Source: Lucinisca nassula (Eukaryota; Mollusca; Bivalvia; Lucinida; Lucinidae). Taken from it: 64,000 nt of DNA. Shown here piece after piece: positions 22,801 through 37,800 of this stretch. The position numbers and the translations under genes are program-made. Every line of letters begins with the position of its first letter. The stretch's first letter is position 1. Where the stretch lies: positions 100,380,072 through 100,444,071 of the forward strand of contig OY757014.1 of the NCBI GenBank assembly GCA_963580285.1, written 5' to 3'. The notes below the pieces were generated by a model. That model did not search any database. It had not been told where the DNA came from and saw only the letters and a list, made by a program, of their open reading frames with translations.

Positions 22801-25800
22801 AGAATGGTCTTTTTGAAGTTTTCTTTGTCATTGAAACACAAAGCATATGAAATTGTAGAAATTTAATAAAAAGTGTTCTGTGCATACTCATTAGAATGGT
22901 CTCTTTGAAGTTTTCTTTGTAATTGAAACACAAAGCATATGAAATTGTAGAAATTTCATAAAAAGTGTTCTGTGCATACTCATTAGAATGGTCTCTTTGA
23001 AGTTTTCTGTGTCATTAAAACACAAAGCATATGAAATTGTAGAAATTTCATTAAAAGTGTTCTGTGCATACTCATAAGAATGGTCTCTCTGAAGTTTTCT
23101 GGGTCATTAAAACACAAAGCATATGAAATTGTAGAAATTTCATAAAAGTGTTCTGTGCATACTCATTAGAATGGTCTCTTTGATGTTTTCTGTGTCATTA
23201 AAACACAAAGCATATGAAATTGTAGAAATTTCATAAAAAGTGTTCTGTGCATACTCATTAGAATGGTCTTTTTGAAGTTTTCTTTGTCTTTGAAACACAA
23301 AGCATATGAAATTGTAGAAATTTAATAAAAAGTGTTCTGTGCATACTCATTAGAATGGTCTCTTTGAAGTTTTCTTTGTCATTGAAACACAAAGCATATG
23401 AAATTGTAGAAATTTCATAAAAAGTGTTCTGTGCATACTCATTAGAATGGTCTCTTTGAAGTTTTCTGTGTCATTAAAACACAAAGCATATAAAATTGTA
23501 GAAATTTCATAAAAAGTGTTCTGTGCATACTCATTAGAATGGTCTCTTTGAAATTTTCTGTGTCATTAAAACACAAAGCATATAAAATTGTAGAAATTTC
23601 ATAAAAAGTGTTCTGTGCATACTCATTAGAATGGTTTCTTTGAAGTTTTCTGTGTCATTAAAACACAAAGCATATGAAATTGTAGAAATTTCATAAAAAG
23701 TGTTCTGTGCATTCTCATTAGAATGCTTATTTTTTTTTTAAGTTTTCTGTGTCATTAAAACACAAAGCATATGAAATTGTAGAAATTTCATAAAAAGTGT
23801 TCTGTGCATACTCATTAGAATGCTTTTTTTTTAAGTTTTCTTTGTCATTAAAACATAAAGCATATGAAATTGTAGAAATTTTTATAAAAATTGTTCTGTG
23901 CATACTCATTAGAATGGTCTCTTGGAAGTTTTCTGTGTGATTAAAACACATAGCATATGAAATTGTAGAAATTTCATAAAAAGTTCTGTGCATACTCATT
24001 AGAATTGTCTCTTTGAAGTTTTCTGTGTCATTAAAACACAAAGCATATGAACTAGTAGAAATTTCATAAAAAGTGTTCTGTGCATACTCATTAGAATGGT
24101 CTCTTTGAAGTTTTCTGTGTCATTAAAACACAAAGCATATGAAATTGTAGAAATTTCATTAAAAGTGTTCTGTGCATACTCATAAGAATGGTCTCTCTGA
24201 AGTTTTCTGGGTCATTAAAACACAAAGCATATGAAATTGTAGAAATTTCATAAAAAGTTCTGTGCATACTCATTAGAATGGTCTCTTTGAAGTTTTCTGT
24301 GTCATTAAAACACAAAGCATATGAAATTGTAGAAATTTCATAAAAAGTGTTCTGTGCATTCTCATTAGAATGTTGTTTTTTTTTTAAGTTTTCTGTGTCA
24401 TTAAAACACAAAGCATATGAAATTGTAGAAATTTTTATAAAAATTGTTCTGTGCATACTCATTAGAATGGTCTCTTGGAAGTTTTCTGTGTGAATAAAAC
24501 ATATAGCATATGAAATTGTAGAAATTTCATAAAAAATTTATGTGCATACTCATTAGAATTGTCTCTTTGAAGTTTTCTGTGTCATTAAAACACAAAGCAT
24601 ATGAACTAGTAGAAATTTCATAAAAAGTGTTCTGTGCATACTCATTAGAATGGTCTCTCTGAATTTTTTTGTGTCATTAAAACACAAAGCATATGAAATT
24701 GTAGAAATTTCATAAAAAGTGTTCTGTGCATACTCATTAGAATGGTCTCTTTGAAGTTTTCTTTGTCATTGAAACACAAAGCATATGAAATTGTAGAAAT
24801 TTCATAAAAAGTGTTCTGTGCATTCTCATTAGAATGGTCTCTTTGAAGTTTTCTGTGTCATTAAAACACAAAGCATATAAAATTGTAGAAATTTCATAAA
24901 AAGTGTTCTGTGCATACTCATTAGAATGGTCTCTTTGACGTTTTCTGGGTCATTAAAACACAAAGCATATGAAATCGTAGAAATTTCATAAAAAGTTCTG
25001 TGCATACTCATTAGAATGGTCTCTTTGAAGTTTTCTGTGTCATTAAAACACAAAGCATATGAAATTGTAGAAATTTCATAAAAAGTGTTCTGTGCATACT
25101 CATTAGAATGGTCTTTTTGAAGTTTTCTTTGTCATTGAAACACAAAGCATATGAAATTGTAGAAATTTAATAAAAAATGTTCTGTGCATACTCATTAGAA
25201 TGGTCTCTTTGAAGTTTTCTTTGTAATTGAAACACAAAGCATATGAAATTGTAGAAATTTCATAAAAAGTGTTCTGTGCATACTCATTAGAATGGTCTCT
25301 TTGAAGTTTTCTGTGTCATTAAAACACAAAGCATATGAAATTGTAGAAATTTCATTAAAAGTGTTCTGTGCATACTCATAAGAATGGTCTCTCTGAAGTT
25401 TTCTGGGTCATTAAAACACAAAGTAATGAAATTGTAGAAATTTCATAAAAGTGTTCTGTGCATACTCATTAGAATGGTCTCTTTGAAGTTTTCTGTGTCA
25501 TTAAAACACAAAGCATATGAAATTGTAGAAATTTCATAAAAAGTGTTCTGTGCATACTCATTAGAATGGTCTTTTTGAAGTTTTCTTTGTCATTGAAACA
25601 CAAAGCATATGAAATTGTAGAAAATTAATAAAAAGTGTTCTGTGCATACTCATTAGAATGGTTTCTTTGAAGTTTTCTGTGTCATTAAAACACAAAGCAT
25701 ATGAAATTGTAGAAATTTCATAAAAAGTGTTCTGTGCATACTCATTAGAATGGTCTCTTTGAAGTTTTCTGTGTCATTAAAACACAAAGCATATGAAATT

Positions 25801-28800
25801 GTAGAAATTTCATAAAAAGTGTTCTGTGCATACTCATTAGAATGGTCTCGTTGATGTTTTCTTTGTCATTGAAACACAAAGCATATGAAATTGTAGAAAT
25901 TTAATGAAAAGTGTTCTGTGCATACTCATTATAATGGTCTCTTTGAAGTTTTCTGTGTCATTAAAACACAAAGCATATGAAATTGTAGAAATTTCATAAA
26001 AAGTGTTCTGTGCATACTCATTAGAATGGTCTCTTTGACGTTTTCTGGGTCATTAAAACACAAAGCATATGAAATTGTAGAAATTTCATAAAAAGTTATG
26101 TGCATACTCATTAGAATGGTCTCTTTGAAGTTTTCTGTGTCATTAAAACACAAAGCATATGAAATTGTAGAAATTTCATAAAAAGTGTTCTGTGCATACT
26201 CATTAGAATGGTCTTTTTGAAGTTTTCTTTGTCATTGAAACACAAAGCATATGAAATTGTAGAAATTTAATAAAAAGTGTTCTGTGCATACTCATTAGAA
26301 TGGTCTCTTTGAAGTTTTCTTTGTAATTGAAACACAAAGCATATGAAATTGTAGAAATTTCATAAAAAGTGTTCTGTGCATACTCATTAGAATGGTCTCT
26401 TTGAAGTTTTCTGTGTCATTAAAACACAAAGCATATGAAATTGTAGAAATTTCATTAAAAGTGTTCTGTGCATACTCATAAGAATGGTCTCTCTGAAGTT
26501 TTCTGGGTCATTAAAACACAAAGCATATGAAATTGTAGAAATTTCATAAAAGTGTTCTGTGCATACTCATTAGAATGGTCTCTTTGAAGTTTTCTGTGTC
26601 ATTAAAACACAAAGCATATGAAATTGTAGAAATTTCATAAAAAGTGTTCTGTGCATACTCATTAGAATGGTCTTTTTGAAGTTTTCTTTGTCTTTGAAAC
26701 ACAAAGCATATGAAATTGTAGAAATTTAATAAAAAGTGTTCTGTGCATACTCATTAGAATGGTCTCTTTGAAGTTTTCTTTGTCATTGAAACACAAAGCA
26801 TATGAAATTGTAGAAATTTCATAAAAAGTGTTCTGTGCATACTCATTAGAATGGTCTCTTTGAAGTTTTCTGTGTCATTAAAACACAAAGCATATAAAAT
26901 TGTAGAAATTTCATAAAAAGTGTTCTGTGCATACTCATTAGAATGGTCTCTTTGAAATTTTCTGTGTCATTAAAACACAAAGCATATAAAATTGTAGAAA
27001 TTTCATAAAAAGTGTTCTGTGCATACTCATTAGAATGGTTTCTTTGAAGTTTTCTGTGTCATTAAAACACAAAGCATATGAAATTGTAGAAATTTCATAA
27101 AAAGTGTTCTGTGCATTCTCATTAGAATGCTTATTTTTTTTTTAAGTTTTCTGTGTCATTAAAACACAAAGCATATGAAATTGTAGAAATTTCATAAAAA
27201 ATGTTCTGTGCATACTCATTAGAATGCTTTTTTTTTAAGTTTTCTTTGTCATTAAAACATAAAGCATATGAAATTGTAGAAATTTTTATAAAAATTGTTC
27301 TGTGCATACTCATTAGAATGGTCTCTTGGAAGTTTCTGTGTGATTAAAACACATAGCATATGAAATTGTAGAAATTTCATAAAAAGTTCTGTGCATACTC
27401 ATTAGAATTGTCTCTTTGAAGTTTTCTGTGTCATTAAAACACAAAGCATATGAACTAGTAGAAATTTCATAAAAAGTGTTCTGTGCATACTCATTAGAAT
27501 GGTCTCTTTGAAGTTTTCTGTGTCATTAAAACACAAAGCATATGAAATTGTAGAAATTTCATTTAAAGTGTTCTGTGCATACTCATAAGAATGGTCTCTC
27601 TGAAGTTTTCTGGGTCATTAAAACACAAAGCATATGAAATTGTAGAAATTTCATAAAAAGTTCTGTGCATACTCATTAGAATGGTCTCTTTGAAGTTTTC
27701 TGTGTCATTAAAACACAAAGCATATGAAATTGTAGAAATTTCATAAAAAGTGTTCTGTGCATTCTCATTAGAATGTTGTTTTTTTTTTTTAAGTTTTCTG
27801 TGTCATTAAAACACAAAGCATATGAAATTGTAGAAATTTTTATAAAAATTGTTCTGTGCATACTCATTAGAATGGTCTCTTGGAAGTTTTCTGTGTGAAT
27901 AAAACATATAGCATATGAAATTGTAGAAATTTCATAAAAAATTTATGTGCATACTCATTAGAATTGTCTCTTTGAAGTTTTCTGTGTCATTAAAACACAA
28001 AGCATATGAACTAGTAGAAATTTCATAAAAAGTGTTCTGTGCATACTCATTAGAATGGTCTCTCTGAATTTTTTTGTGTCATTAAAACACAAAGCATATG
28101 AAATTGTAGAAATTTCATAAAAAGTGTTCTGTGCATACTCATTAGAATGGTCTCTTTGAAGTTTTCTTTGTCATTGAAACACAAAGCATATGAAATTGTA
28201 GAAATTTCATAAAAAGTGTTCTGTGCATTCTCATTAGAATGGTCTCTTTGAAGTTTTCTGTGTCATTAAAACACAAAGCATATAAAATTGTAGAAATTTC
28301 ATAAAAAGTGTTCTGTGCATACTCATTAGAATGGTCTCTTTGACGTTTTCTGGGTCATTAAAACACAAAGCATATGAAATCGTAGAAATTTCATAAAAAG
28401 TTCTGTGCATACTCATTAGAATGGTCTCTTTGAAGTTTTCTGTGTCATTAAAACACAAAGCATATGAAATTGTAGAAATTTCATAAAAAGTGTTCTGTGC
28501 ATACTCATTAGAATGGTCTTTTTGAAGTTTTCTTTGTCATTGAAACACAAAGCATATGAAATTGTAGAAATTTAATAAAAAATGTTCTGTGCATACTCAT
28601 TAGAATGGTCTCTTTGAAGTTTTCTTTGTAATTGAAACACAAAGCATATGAAATTGTAGAAATTTCATAAAAAGTGTTCTGTGCATACTCATTAGAATGG
28701 TCTCTTTGAAGTTTTCTGTGTCATTAAAACACAAAGCATATGAAATTGTAGAAATTTCATTAAAAGTGTTCTGTGCATACTCATAAGAATGGTCTCTCTG

Positions 28801-31800
28801 AAGTTTTCTGGGTCATTAAAACACAAAGTAATGAAATTGTAGAAATTTCATAAAAGTGTTCTGTGCATACTCATTAGAATGGTCTCTTTGAAGTTTTCTG
28901 TGTCATTAAAACACAAAGCATATGAAATTGTAGAAATTTCATAAAAAGTGTTCTGTGCATACTCATTAGAATGGTCTTTTTGAAGTTTTCTTTGTCATTG
29001 AAACACAAAGCATATGAAATTGTAGAAAATTAATAAAAAGTGTTCTGTGCATACTCATTAGAATGGTCTCTTTGAAGTTTTCTTTGTCATTGAAACACAA
29101 AGCATATGAAATTGTAGAAATTTCATAAAAAGTGTTCTGTGCATACTCATTAGAATGGTCTCTTTGAAGTTTTCTGTGTCATTAAAACACAAAGCATATA
29201 AAATTGTAGAAATTTCATAAAAAGTGTTCTGTGCATACTCATTAGAATGGTCTCTTTGAAGTTTTCTTTGTCATTGAAACACAAAGCATATGAAATTGTA
29301 GAAATTTCATAAAAAGTGTTCTGTGCATACTCATTAGAATGGTCTCTTTGAAGTTTTCTGTGTCATTAAAACACAAAGCATATAAAATTGTAGAAATTTC
29401 ATAAAAAGTGTTCTGTGCATACTCATTAGAATGGTCTCTTTGAAATTTTCTGTGTCATTAAAACACAAAGCATATAAAATTGTAGAAATTTCATAAAAAG
29501 TGTTCTGTGCATACTCATTAGAATGGTCTCTTTGAAGTTTTCTGTGTCATTAAAACACAAAGCATATGAAATTGTAGAAATTTCATAAAAAGTGTTCTGT
29601 GCATTCTCATTAGAATGCTTTTTTTTTAAGTTTTCTGTGTCATTAAAACACAAAGCATATGAAATTGTAGAAATTTCATAAAAAGTGTTCTGTGCATACT
29701 CATTAGAATGCTTTTTTTTAAAGTTTTCTGTGTCATTAAAACATAAAGCATATGAAATTGTAGAAATTTTTATAAAAATTGTTCTGTGCATACTCATTAG
29801 AATGGTCTCTTGGAAGTTTTCTGTGTGATTAAAACACATAGCATATGAAATTGTAGAAATTTCATAAAAAGTTCTAGGCATACTCATTAGAATTGTCTCT
29901 TTGAAGTTTTCTGTGTCATTAAAACACAAAGCATATGAACTAGTAGAAATTTCATAAAAAGTGTTCTGTGCATACTCATTAGAATGGTGTCTTTGATGTT
30001 TTCTGTGTCATTAAAACACAAAGCATATGAAATTGTAGAAATTTCATTAAAAGTGTTCTGTGCATACTCATAAGAATGGTCTCTCTGAAGTTTTCTGGGT
30101 CATTAAAACACAAAGCATATGAAATTGTAGAAATTTCATAAAAAGTGTTCTGTGCATACTCATTAGAATGGTCTCTTTGAAGTTTTCTGTGTCATTAAAA
30201 CACAAAGCATATGAAATTGTAGAAATTTCATAAAAAGTGTTCTGTGCATACTCATTAGAATGGTCTCTTTGAAGTTTTCTTTGTCATTGAAACACAAAGC
30301 ATATGAAATTGTAGAAATTTAATGAAAAGTGTTCTGTGCCTACTCATTATAATGGTCTCTTTGAAGTTTTCTGTGTCATTAAAACACAAAGCATATGAAA
30401 TTGTAGAAATTTCATAAAAAGTGTTCTGTGCATACTCATTAGAATGGTCTCTTTGACGTTTTCTGGGTCATTAAAACACAAAGCATATGAAATTGTAGAA
30501 ATTTCATAAAAAGTTCTGTGCATACTCATTAGAATGGTCTCTTTGAAGTTTTCTTTGTCATTAAAACACAAAGCATATGAAATTGTAGAAATTTCATAAA
30601 AAGTGTTCTGTGCATACTCATTAGAATTGTCTCTTTGAAGTTTTCTTTGTCATTGAAACACAAAGCATATGAAATTGTAGAAATTTAATAAAAAGTGTTC
30701 TGTGCATACTCATTAGAATGGTCTCTTTGAAGTTTTCTTTGTCATTAAAACACAAAGCATATGAAATTGTAGAAATTTCATAAAAAGTGTTCTGTGCATA
30801 CTCATTAGAATGGTCTCTTTGACGTTTTCTGGGTCATTAAAACACAAAGCATATGAAATTGTAGAAATTTCATAAAAAGTTCTGTGCATACTCATTAGAA
30901 TGGTCTCTTTGAAGTTTTCTGTGTCATTAAAACACAAAGCATATGAAATTGTAGAAATTTCATAAAAAGTGTTCTGTGCATTCTCATTAGAATGTTTTTT
31001 TTTTTTTTTAAGTTTTCTGTGTCATTAAAACACAAAGCATATGAAATTGTAGAAATTTTTATAAAAATTGTTCTGTGCATACTCATTAGAATGGTCTCTT
31101 GGAAGTTTTCTGTGTGAATAAAACACATAGCATATGAAATTGTAGAAATTTCATAAAAAGTTCTGTGCATACTCATTAGAATTGTCTCTTTGAAGTTTTC
31201 TGTGTCATTAAAACACAAAGCATATGAACTAGTAGAAATTTCATAAAAAGTGTTCTGTGCATACTCATTAGAATGGTCTCTCTGAATTTTTTTGTGTCAT
31301 TAAAACACAAAGCATATGAAATTGTAGAAATTTCATAAAAAGTGTTCTGTGCATACTCATTAGAATGGTCTCTTTGAAGTTTTCTTTGTCATTGAAACAC
31401 AAAGCATATGAAATTGTAGAAATTTCATAAAAAGTGTTCTGTGCATTCTCATTAGAATGGTCTCTTTGAAGTTTTCTGTGTCATTAAAACACAAAGCATA
31501 TAAAATTGTAGAAATTTCATAAAAAGTGTTCTGTGCATACTCATTAGAATGGTCTCTTTGAAGTTTTCTTTGTCATTAAAACACAAAGCATATGAAATTG
31601 TAGAAATTTCATAAAAAGTGTTCTGTGCATACTCATTAGAATGGTCTCTTTGACGTTTTCTGGGTCATTAAAACACAAAGCATATAAAATTGTAGAAATT
31701 TCATAAAAAGTGTTCTGTGCATACTCATTAGAATGGTCTCTTTGAAGTTTTCTTTGTCATTAAAACACAAAGCATATGAAATTGTAGAAATTTCATAAAA

Positions 31801-34800
31801 AGTGTTCTGTGCATACTCATTAGAATGGTCTCTTTGACGTTTTCTGGGTCATTAAAACACAAAGCATATAAAATTGTAGAAATTTCATAAAAAGTTCTGT
31901 GCATACTCATTAGAATGGTCTCTTTGAAGTTTTCTGTGTCATTAAAACACAAAGCATATGAAATTGTAGAAATTTCATAAAAAGTGTTCTGTGCATTCTC
32001 ATTAGAATGTTGTTTTTTTTAAGTTTTCTGTGTCATTAAAACACAAAGCATATGAAATTGTAGAAATTTTTATAAAAATTGTTCTGTGCATACTCATTAG
32101 AATGGTCTCTTGGAAGTTTTCTGTGTGAATAAAACACATAGCATATGAAATTGTAGAAATTTCATAAAAAGTTCTGTGCATACTCATTAGAATTGTCTCT
32201 TTGAAGTTTTCTGTGTCATTAAAACACAAAGCATATGAACTAGTAGAAATTTCATAAAAAGTGTTCTGTGCATACTCATTAGAATGGTCTCTCTGAATTT
32301 TTTTGTGTCATTAAAACACAAAGCATATGAAATTGTAGAAATTTCATAAAAAGTGTTCTGTGCATACTCATTAGAATGGTCTCTTTGAAGTTTTCTGTGT
32401 CATTAAAACACAAAGCATATGAAATTGTAGAAATTTCATAAAAAGTGTTCTGTGCATACTCATTAGAATGGTCTCTTTAAAGTTTTCTGTGTCATTAAAA
32501 CACAAAGCAAATGAAATTGTAGAAATTTCATAAAAAGTGTTCTGTGCATACTCATTAGAATGGTCTCTTTGAAGTTTTTTGTGTCATTAAAACACAAAGC
32601 ATATGAAACTGTAGAAATTTCATTAAAAGTGTTCTGTGCATACTCATAAGAATGGTCTCTCTGAAGTTTTCTGGGTCATTAAAACACAAAGCATATGAAA
32701 TTGTAGAAATTTCATAAAAAGTGTTCTGTGCATACTCATTAGAATGGTCTCTTTGAAGTTTTCTGTGTCATTAAAACACAAAACATATGAAATTGTAGAA
32801 ATTTCATAAAAAGTGTTCTGTGCATACTCATTAGAATGGTCTATTTGAAGTTTTCTTTGTCATTGAAACACAAAGCATATGAAATTGTAGAAATTTAATG
32901 AAACGTGTTCTGTGCATACTCATTATAATGGTCTCTTTGAAGTTTTCTGTGTCATTAAAACACAAAGCATATGAAATTGTAGAAATTTCATAAAAAGTGT
33001 TCTGTGCATACTCATTAGAATGGTCTCTTTGAAGTTTTCTGTGTCATTAAAACACAAAGCATATGAAATTGTAGAAATTTCATTAAAAGTGTTCTGTGCA
33101 TACTCATAAGAATGGTCTCTCTGAAGTTATCTGTGTCATTAAAACACAAAGTATATGAAATTGTAGAAATTTCATAAAAAGTGTTATGTGCATACTCATT
33201 AAAATGGTCTCTTTGAAGTTTTCTGTATCATATGAAATTGTAGAAATTTGAGCAGAAATTAGGAAAATTGATTAAATCTGAAAAAATACTAGTTTTATAA
33301 ATATGAAAAACGCCATTTTTGCACATGGCTGTGCTTTCATAATCAGCTGATCATAATGTGCTCACTTGTGACAGATATATTTGTGTTTGACATATGGAAA
33401 ATGTTTAAGGGGAATCAGAATACCTGTCAGACTTTTGTGCCATTTTTCAAAGGGAGACAACTTTCATGACTTCCTGTACATTTTTCTATCAACTCTTTCC
33501 CACTGAAAAAGAGGTATATTCTTAAAGGAAAGAATTTTCTCCTCAGGAGCAAATTCTTTCCTTTAAGAGTTGACCCCTATTGACATTGGAGACAAATATA
33601 CTTTTGCAGGAGTTGCCTCCCCTGAAGGTGTTCCTATTCCCTTAAAATATTAGGTTTGTTCTGTTTTACATTTCAGTCTGCACTAGATAGAGGTAATCTG
33701 AAGGTAAGTTCATAAGTTTTGACTGTGTGCTATTATTCCTTAATCTTTACCACTCTCTGGGCTAATTCAGCACATAAAAAATTGATGAAGTTTTTTATAT
33801 GCCCGTATGAAAAACGGGACATATTATGTTATACCCTCTGGCATCCGTCCATCAGTCTGTCCATCTGTCTGTAAACTTCATTTCCGGATATCTGCTACTA
33901 CAGTGTACATCCGATCAAGCTGAAACTTCATACATAGTTAGACCATGAGGTGGGGCAGCGCATATTGTTTCAAGGTTACGGCCCACCAAATAATGATAGA
34001 GTTATACCCCTTTGACTTTTGCTTGTAAACTTTTCGTTTCCAGATGACTCCTCCTTTATTTTACATCCGATCAAACTGAAACTTCGTATATAGTTAGACC
34101 ATGATGTGTGGCAGCGCATATTGTTTCGAGGTTACGTTCCACCAAATAATAAATGAGTTTTGCCCCTTTGAAAAATTTTGTAAATATTTTGTTTCCGGAT
34201 GACTCCTACATTTTACATCCGATGAAGCTGAAAGTTTACATACAGTAAGACCATGATGTGGAACAACGCATATTATTTTGAGGTTACGGTCTGCCAGATA
34301 TTACCAGAGTTATGCCCATTTTACAGATTTTTCTAAACATTTCGTTTCCGGATAACTCCTCCTACATTTTACATCTGATGAAGCTGAAACTTTACATATA
34401 GTAAGACCATGATGTGGAACAGCGCATATGATTTTGAGGTTAGGGTCTGCCAAATATTACCAGAGTTATGCCCCTTTCACAGATTTTTCTAAACATGTTT
34501 CCAGATAACTCTTCCTACATTTTGCATCTGATGAAGCTGAAACTTTATGTAAAGTTAGACTATGATGTGGAGACTATGATGTGGAGCAGCACATATTATT
34601 TCAAGGTTACAGTCCACCACTTGTTGCCAGAGTTATGGCCATATTATTTTGAGGATATGGTCCACCAAATATTACCAGAGTTATGCCCCTTTCATAGATT
34701 TTTCTATACATTTCGTTTCTGAGTAACTCCTGCTACATAACCCCTGCTTCAGTTTACATCGGATGAAACTGAGCGGAAACTTGATATATAAGTGGTGTGT

Positions 34801-37800
34801 GTGTGTGTTTGAGTTTTACATCCCACCAGCAGCTGAGGTCAGACTGAAGCAAGACCTCAGTTTAAGACTCGTCTGAAAATCTTGAGAAGCCCGGGATCAA
34901 ACCCACGACCCCAGGTTTATGGGGAGAGTGATGATATGTAGGTAGACCATGATGTGGAGCAGTCCATAGTTTGGTTCTTATGATGCAGCCCCAACTATTT
35001 CTAAAGAACTACTGTCATAAGCGTGACATAGCCTTTGACGGAATGCTTGTTTTCATTAGAGAACTATGTTGTTGGTAATAATTAGAATTTCGTCAATGAG
35101 GCGATTCTAACAAGTACCTACCGCACAGGTTGTTATGAAGACACTATCATTCTAATATACTTGCGTATGCAATGCGACGTTTGATTGGATAACGTCAAAA
35201 ATTTCCAGCAGTCTATAATATACTAGTACTGTTGGGCACCCGATGTCATCGTGTAATGTCACTTATCATTGGGTAGCAATTGGTTTTACACAGCTCACAG
35301 TGCTTGCCACTTTGAGCAAAATACAATCAAACTGCAATGTCTCGAACACCTTGGGAGCCTCAAAAATCTGTTCGAGACAGGTGTAGTTCGAGCCACTGAG
35401 GGTTACTACCAGGAGGCATAACGGGATACTTTTGGACATCTTTCCTGTGCTCTATAATGAAAATGTATGCTATGTGTACTCATTAGAATCGCCTTATTGA
35501 GGCGATTCTAATGAGTACCCACATAATACATTTGCTATGTGTACTCATTAGAATCGCCACATTGAGGCGATTCTAATGAGTACACACATCATACATTTGC
35601 AAGATAAAAGACTAAAATCTCCTAAATTATCCCCACTGTTTTTTATGTAGAGGAATTTCCTAGGGGCCCAAGAACGGATTCGACTCAGCCATGGTAAACA
35701 AGCCATCGGTGGCCGAGCCATCGAAGTTCCACTGTAGTACAATTCTTTACAAAAGCACTGAATGAATGCATCAGAATGGAGATAACAGTATTGGAACTTG
35801 TCATTTGGGGAGGTAAATGGTTGGTTTTACAGTCGCAATTTCTGTTTTACTGCTCCTCTAATGTGTCGCCGTAAAATAAAATTTCGACCATAAAACCTCT
35901 GATTTACTTCTCCAAATGACAATTTTGATTACAGTTTAGTTGTCACTCCCTCTTATCTAGAGCCCTGTACTCTTAGACTAATATTTTAACCCATAAAATG
36001 CCAATCTCGACATTTGTCGTCTGCTTTGTCGTCTGCTGTTACTTTAAAAATAATTTTTTTTGCAAACAGTGTGGACCCAAATTAGACTGCTCCTCTTAGA
36101 GCAGTCTGATTTTGGTCCACACTGTTTGCCTGTATGCAGAAATTCTTTTTAAAAATTTAGCAGACGACATAACCAGACAACATTTTCAGATGTAGTTTTT
36201 CTTGGCATCTTAGTTAAAACTTCACTCACCTATGCAAACACGTTATATAACATTATGTCACTGTTATTTAGTGGACATTAGAAAATTCATATTATGAATG
36301 GCCCCCGCCCATTGGGGCTTGAAGAAATATATGGGCTGGATGATGCTTTCATGCAGAGCTGAATCCGACCCGCACACTGGTAAACCGCTTTGAGGATCTA
36401 AGCCTGCCTAGGTATATCGGTGCGAGTCAGACCGTCCATGCTTATAAACTGTATTGATTTCATTGGGCGACAGGGCTTGAGATGTCATTTCATCTCAATG
36501 TCGGGTAAAAGTCCCACAAAATTGGATGCAACGTCTCCAAAATGATCTCTACAGTGTTGACGGGGGCGTTAAACCTCAAATCAAACAAAATCATGTTATG
36601 AAAAAGATATTTCCACGGGTGTAATAACACATGGTTATTGGTGTGTATCATCATGATGCAGTCTGTGACAACCCTATATTTTCTGCTGAAATTCTTGGGC
36701 AATAAAATCCGACTTAAAATTGATATATGATATCAATAAAACATGAGCACAAATACAAGATTCTGTTTATCATATGACATTTAAAACGCATTTAATTCAC
36801 GATTTTTGTACAAAGATGCCAGTATTCTGACTTTAGTAAACCCAACGTCGTTAAGGACATCGTACATGTAACGTTATGGGGTGTATCTGACTAATTTGCA
36901 TATTTAATCCACTAGTGGATTACTGAATTTAATACATGGCGTTATTACATTCTCAGACGTGACATCATATGATAAACAGAATCTTAGACTTGTGGTATTT
37001 CATATGAAATGTATGAACCTTGCCAGAGGCTCATTTCATACATCTCATGTGAAATGACCACTTGTTTAAGATTCTCTATTTCACTAAGAATAAAGAAAAA
37101 TAAAAAGGATCTAACCGGCTTCTTGTGATCTGTTCATCTGGGCCCAGTTGTTCAAAGCCTCGTTAGCTTAATGAGCTCGTTAGTGGTTATATAGTTAAGT
37201 GTTCTAGCAAGTACAATATCGAAAATTTTGGTATTTTTGCTGAAAAAATGTGAGCAGCTTTTGCATTTGCAAAAGCTGCTCACATATAGCAAAAATTTTA
37301 GCATATTTGCCATATTTAATGATACGTTAACTAATGACATTGTTAGTTTCGAACAACTGGCCCCTGATTGTTGAATGATTTTCTGTTTTCCAGTCTCGGG
37401 AGAATATTCGTATAATGTCATGTGTTGGTCAGGTGTTGTCGGTTTTGCCGTTTGAAGAGATAATGGAGAATCTCAAGCCCATCCTTACACCCCACCTTCA
37501 GGAGTTGGAACAGCTCACTACTCAAGAGGTAGGCTCAAACCTTCTCTGTTTGTTTGTTTGACTTGAGGTTTAACGTCCCCGTAAATACTGTAACGGTCAT
37601 TTTGAAGACGTGGCTTCCAATTTTGTGGGACTTTTACCCGACATTGAGATTAAATGACATCTCCAGCCCTGCGGCCCAATGAAACCAATAGGGGTTTGTA
37701 AGCATGAACGGTTCGACACTCACACAGCTTTGCCTGGGCAGGCTTAGATCCTCCAAGCGGTTTACTAGTACTCGTGTGCGGGTCAGTTTCTGCTATACAT

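Noticed and set aside
20773..32229. Repeated minus-strand open frames (MCFNDTENF...) in the 92-bp array as a repeat-protein gene
   Set aside because: The monomer is 92 bp, not a multiple of three; frames stay open only where local indels restore phase. No start context, splice signals or frame-preserving substitution pattern.
20228..33240. CRISPR-like array
   Set aside because: No alternation of constant repeats with unique spacers; every base belongs to the 92-bp monomer, in a eukaryotic intron.
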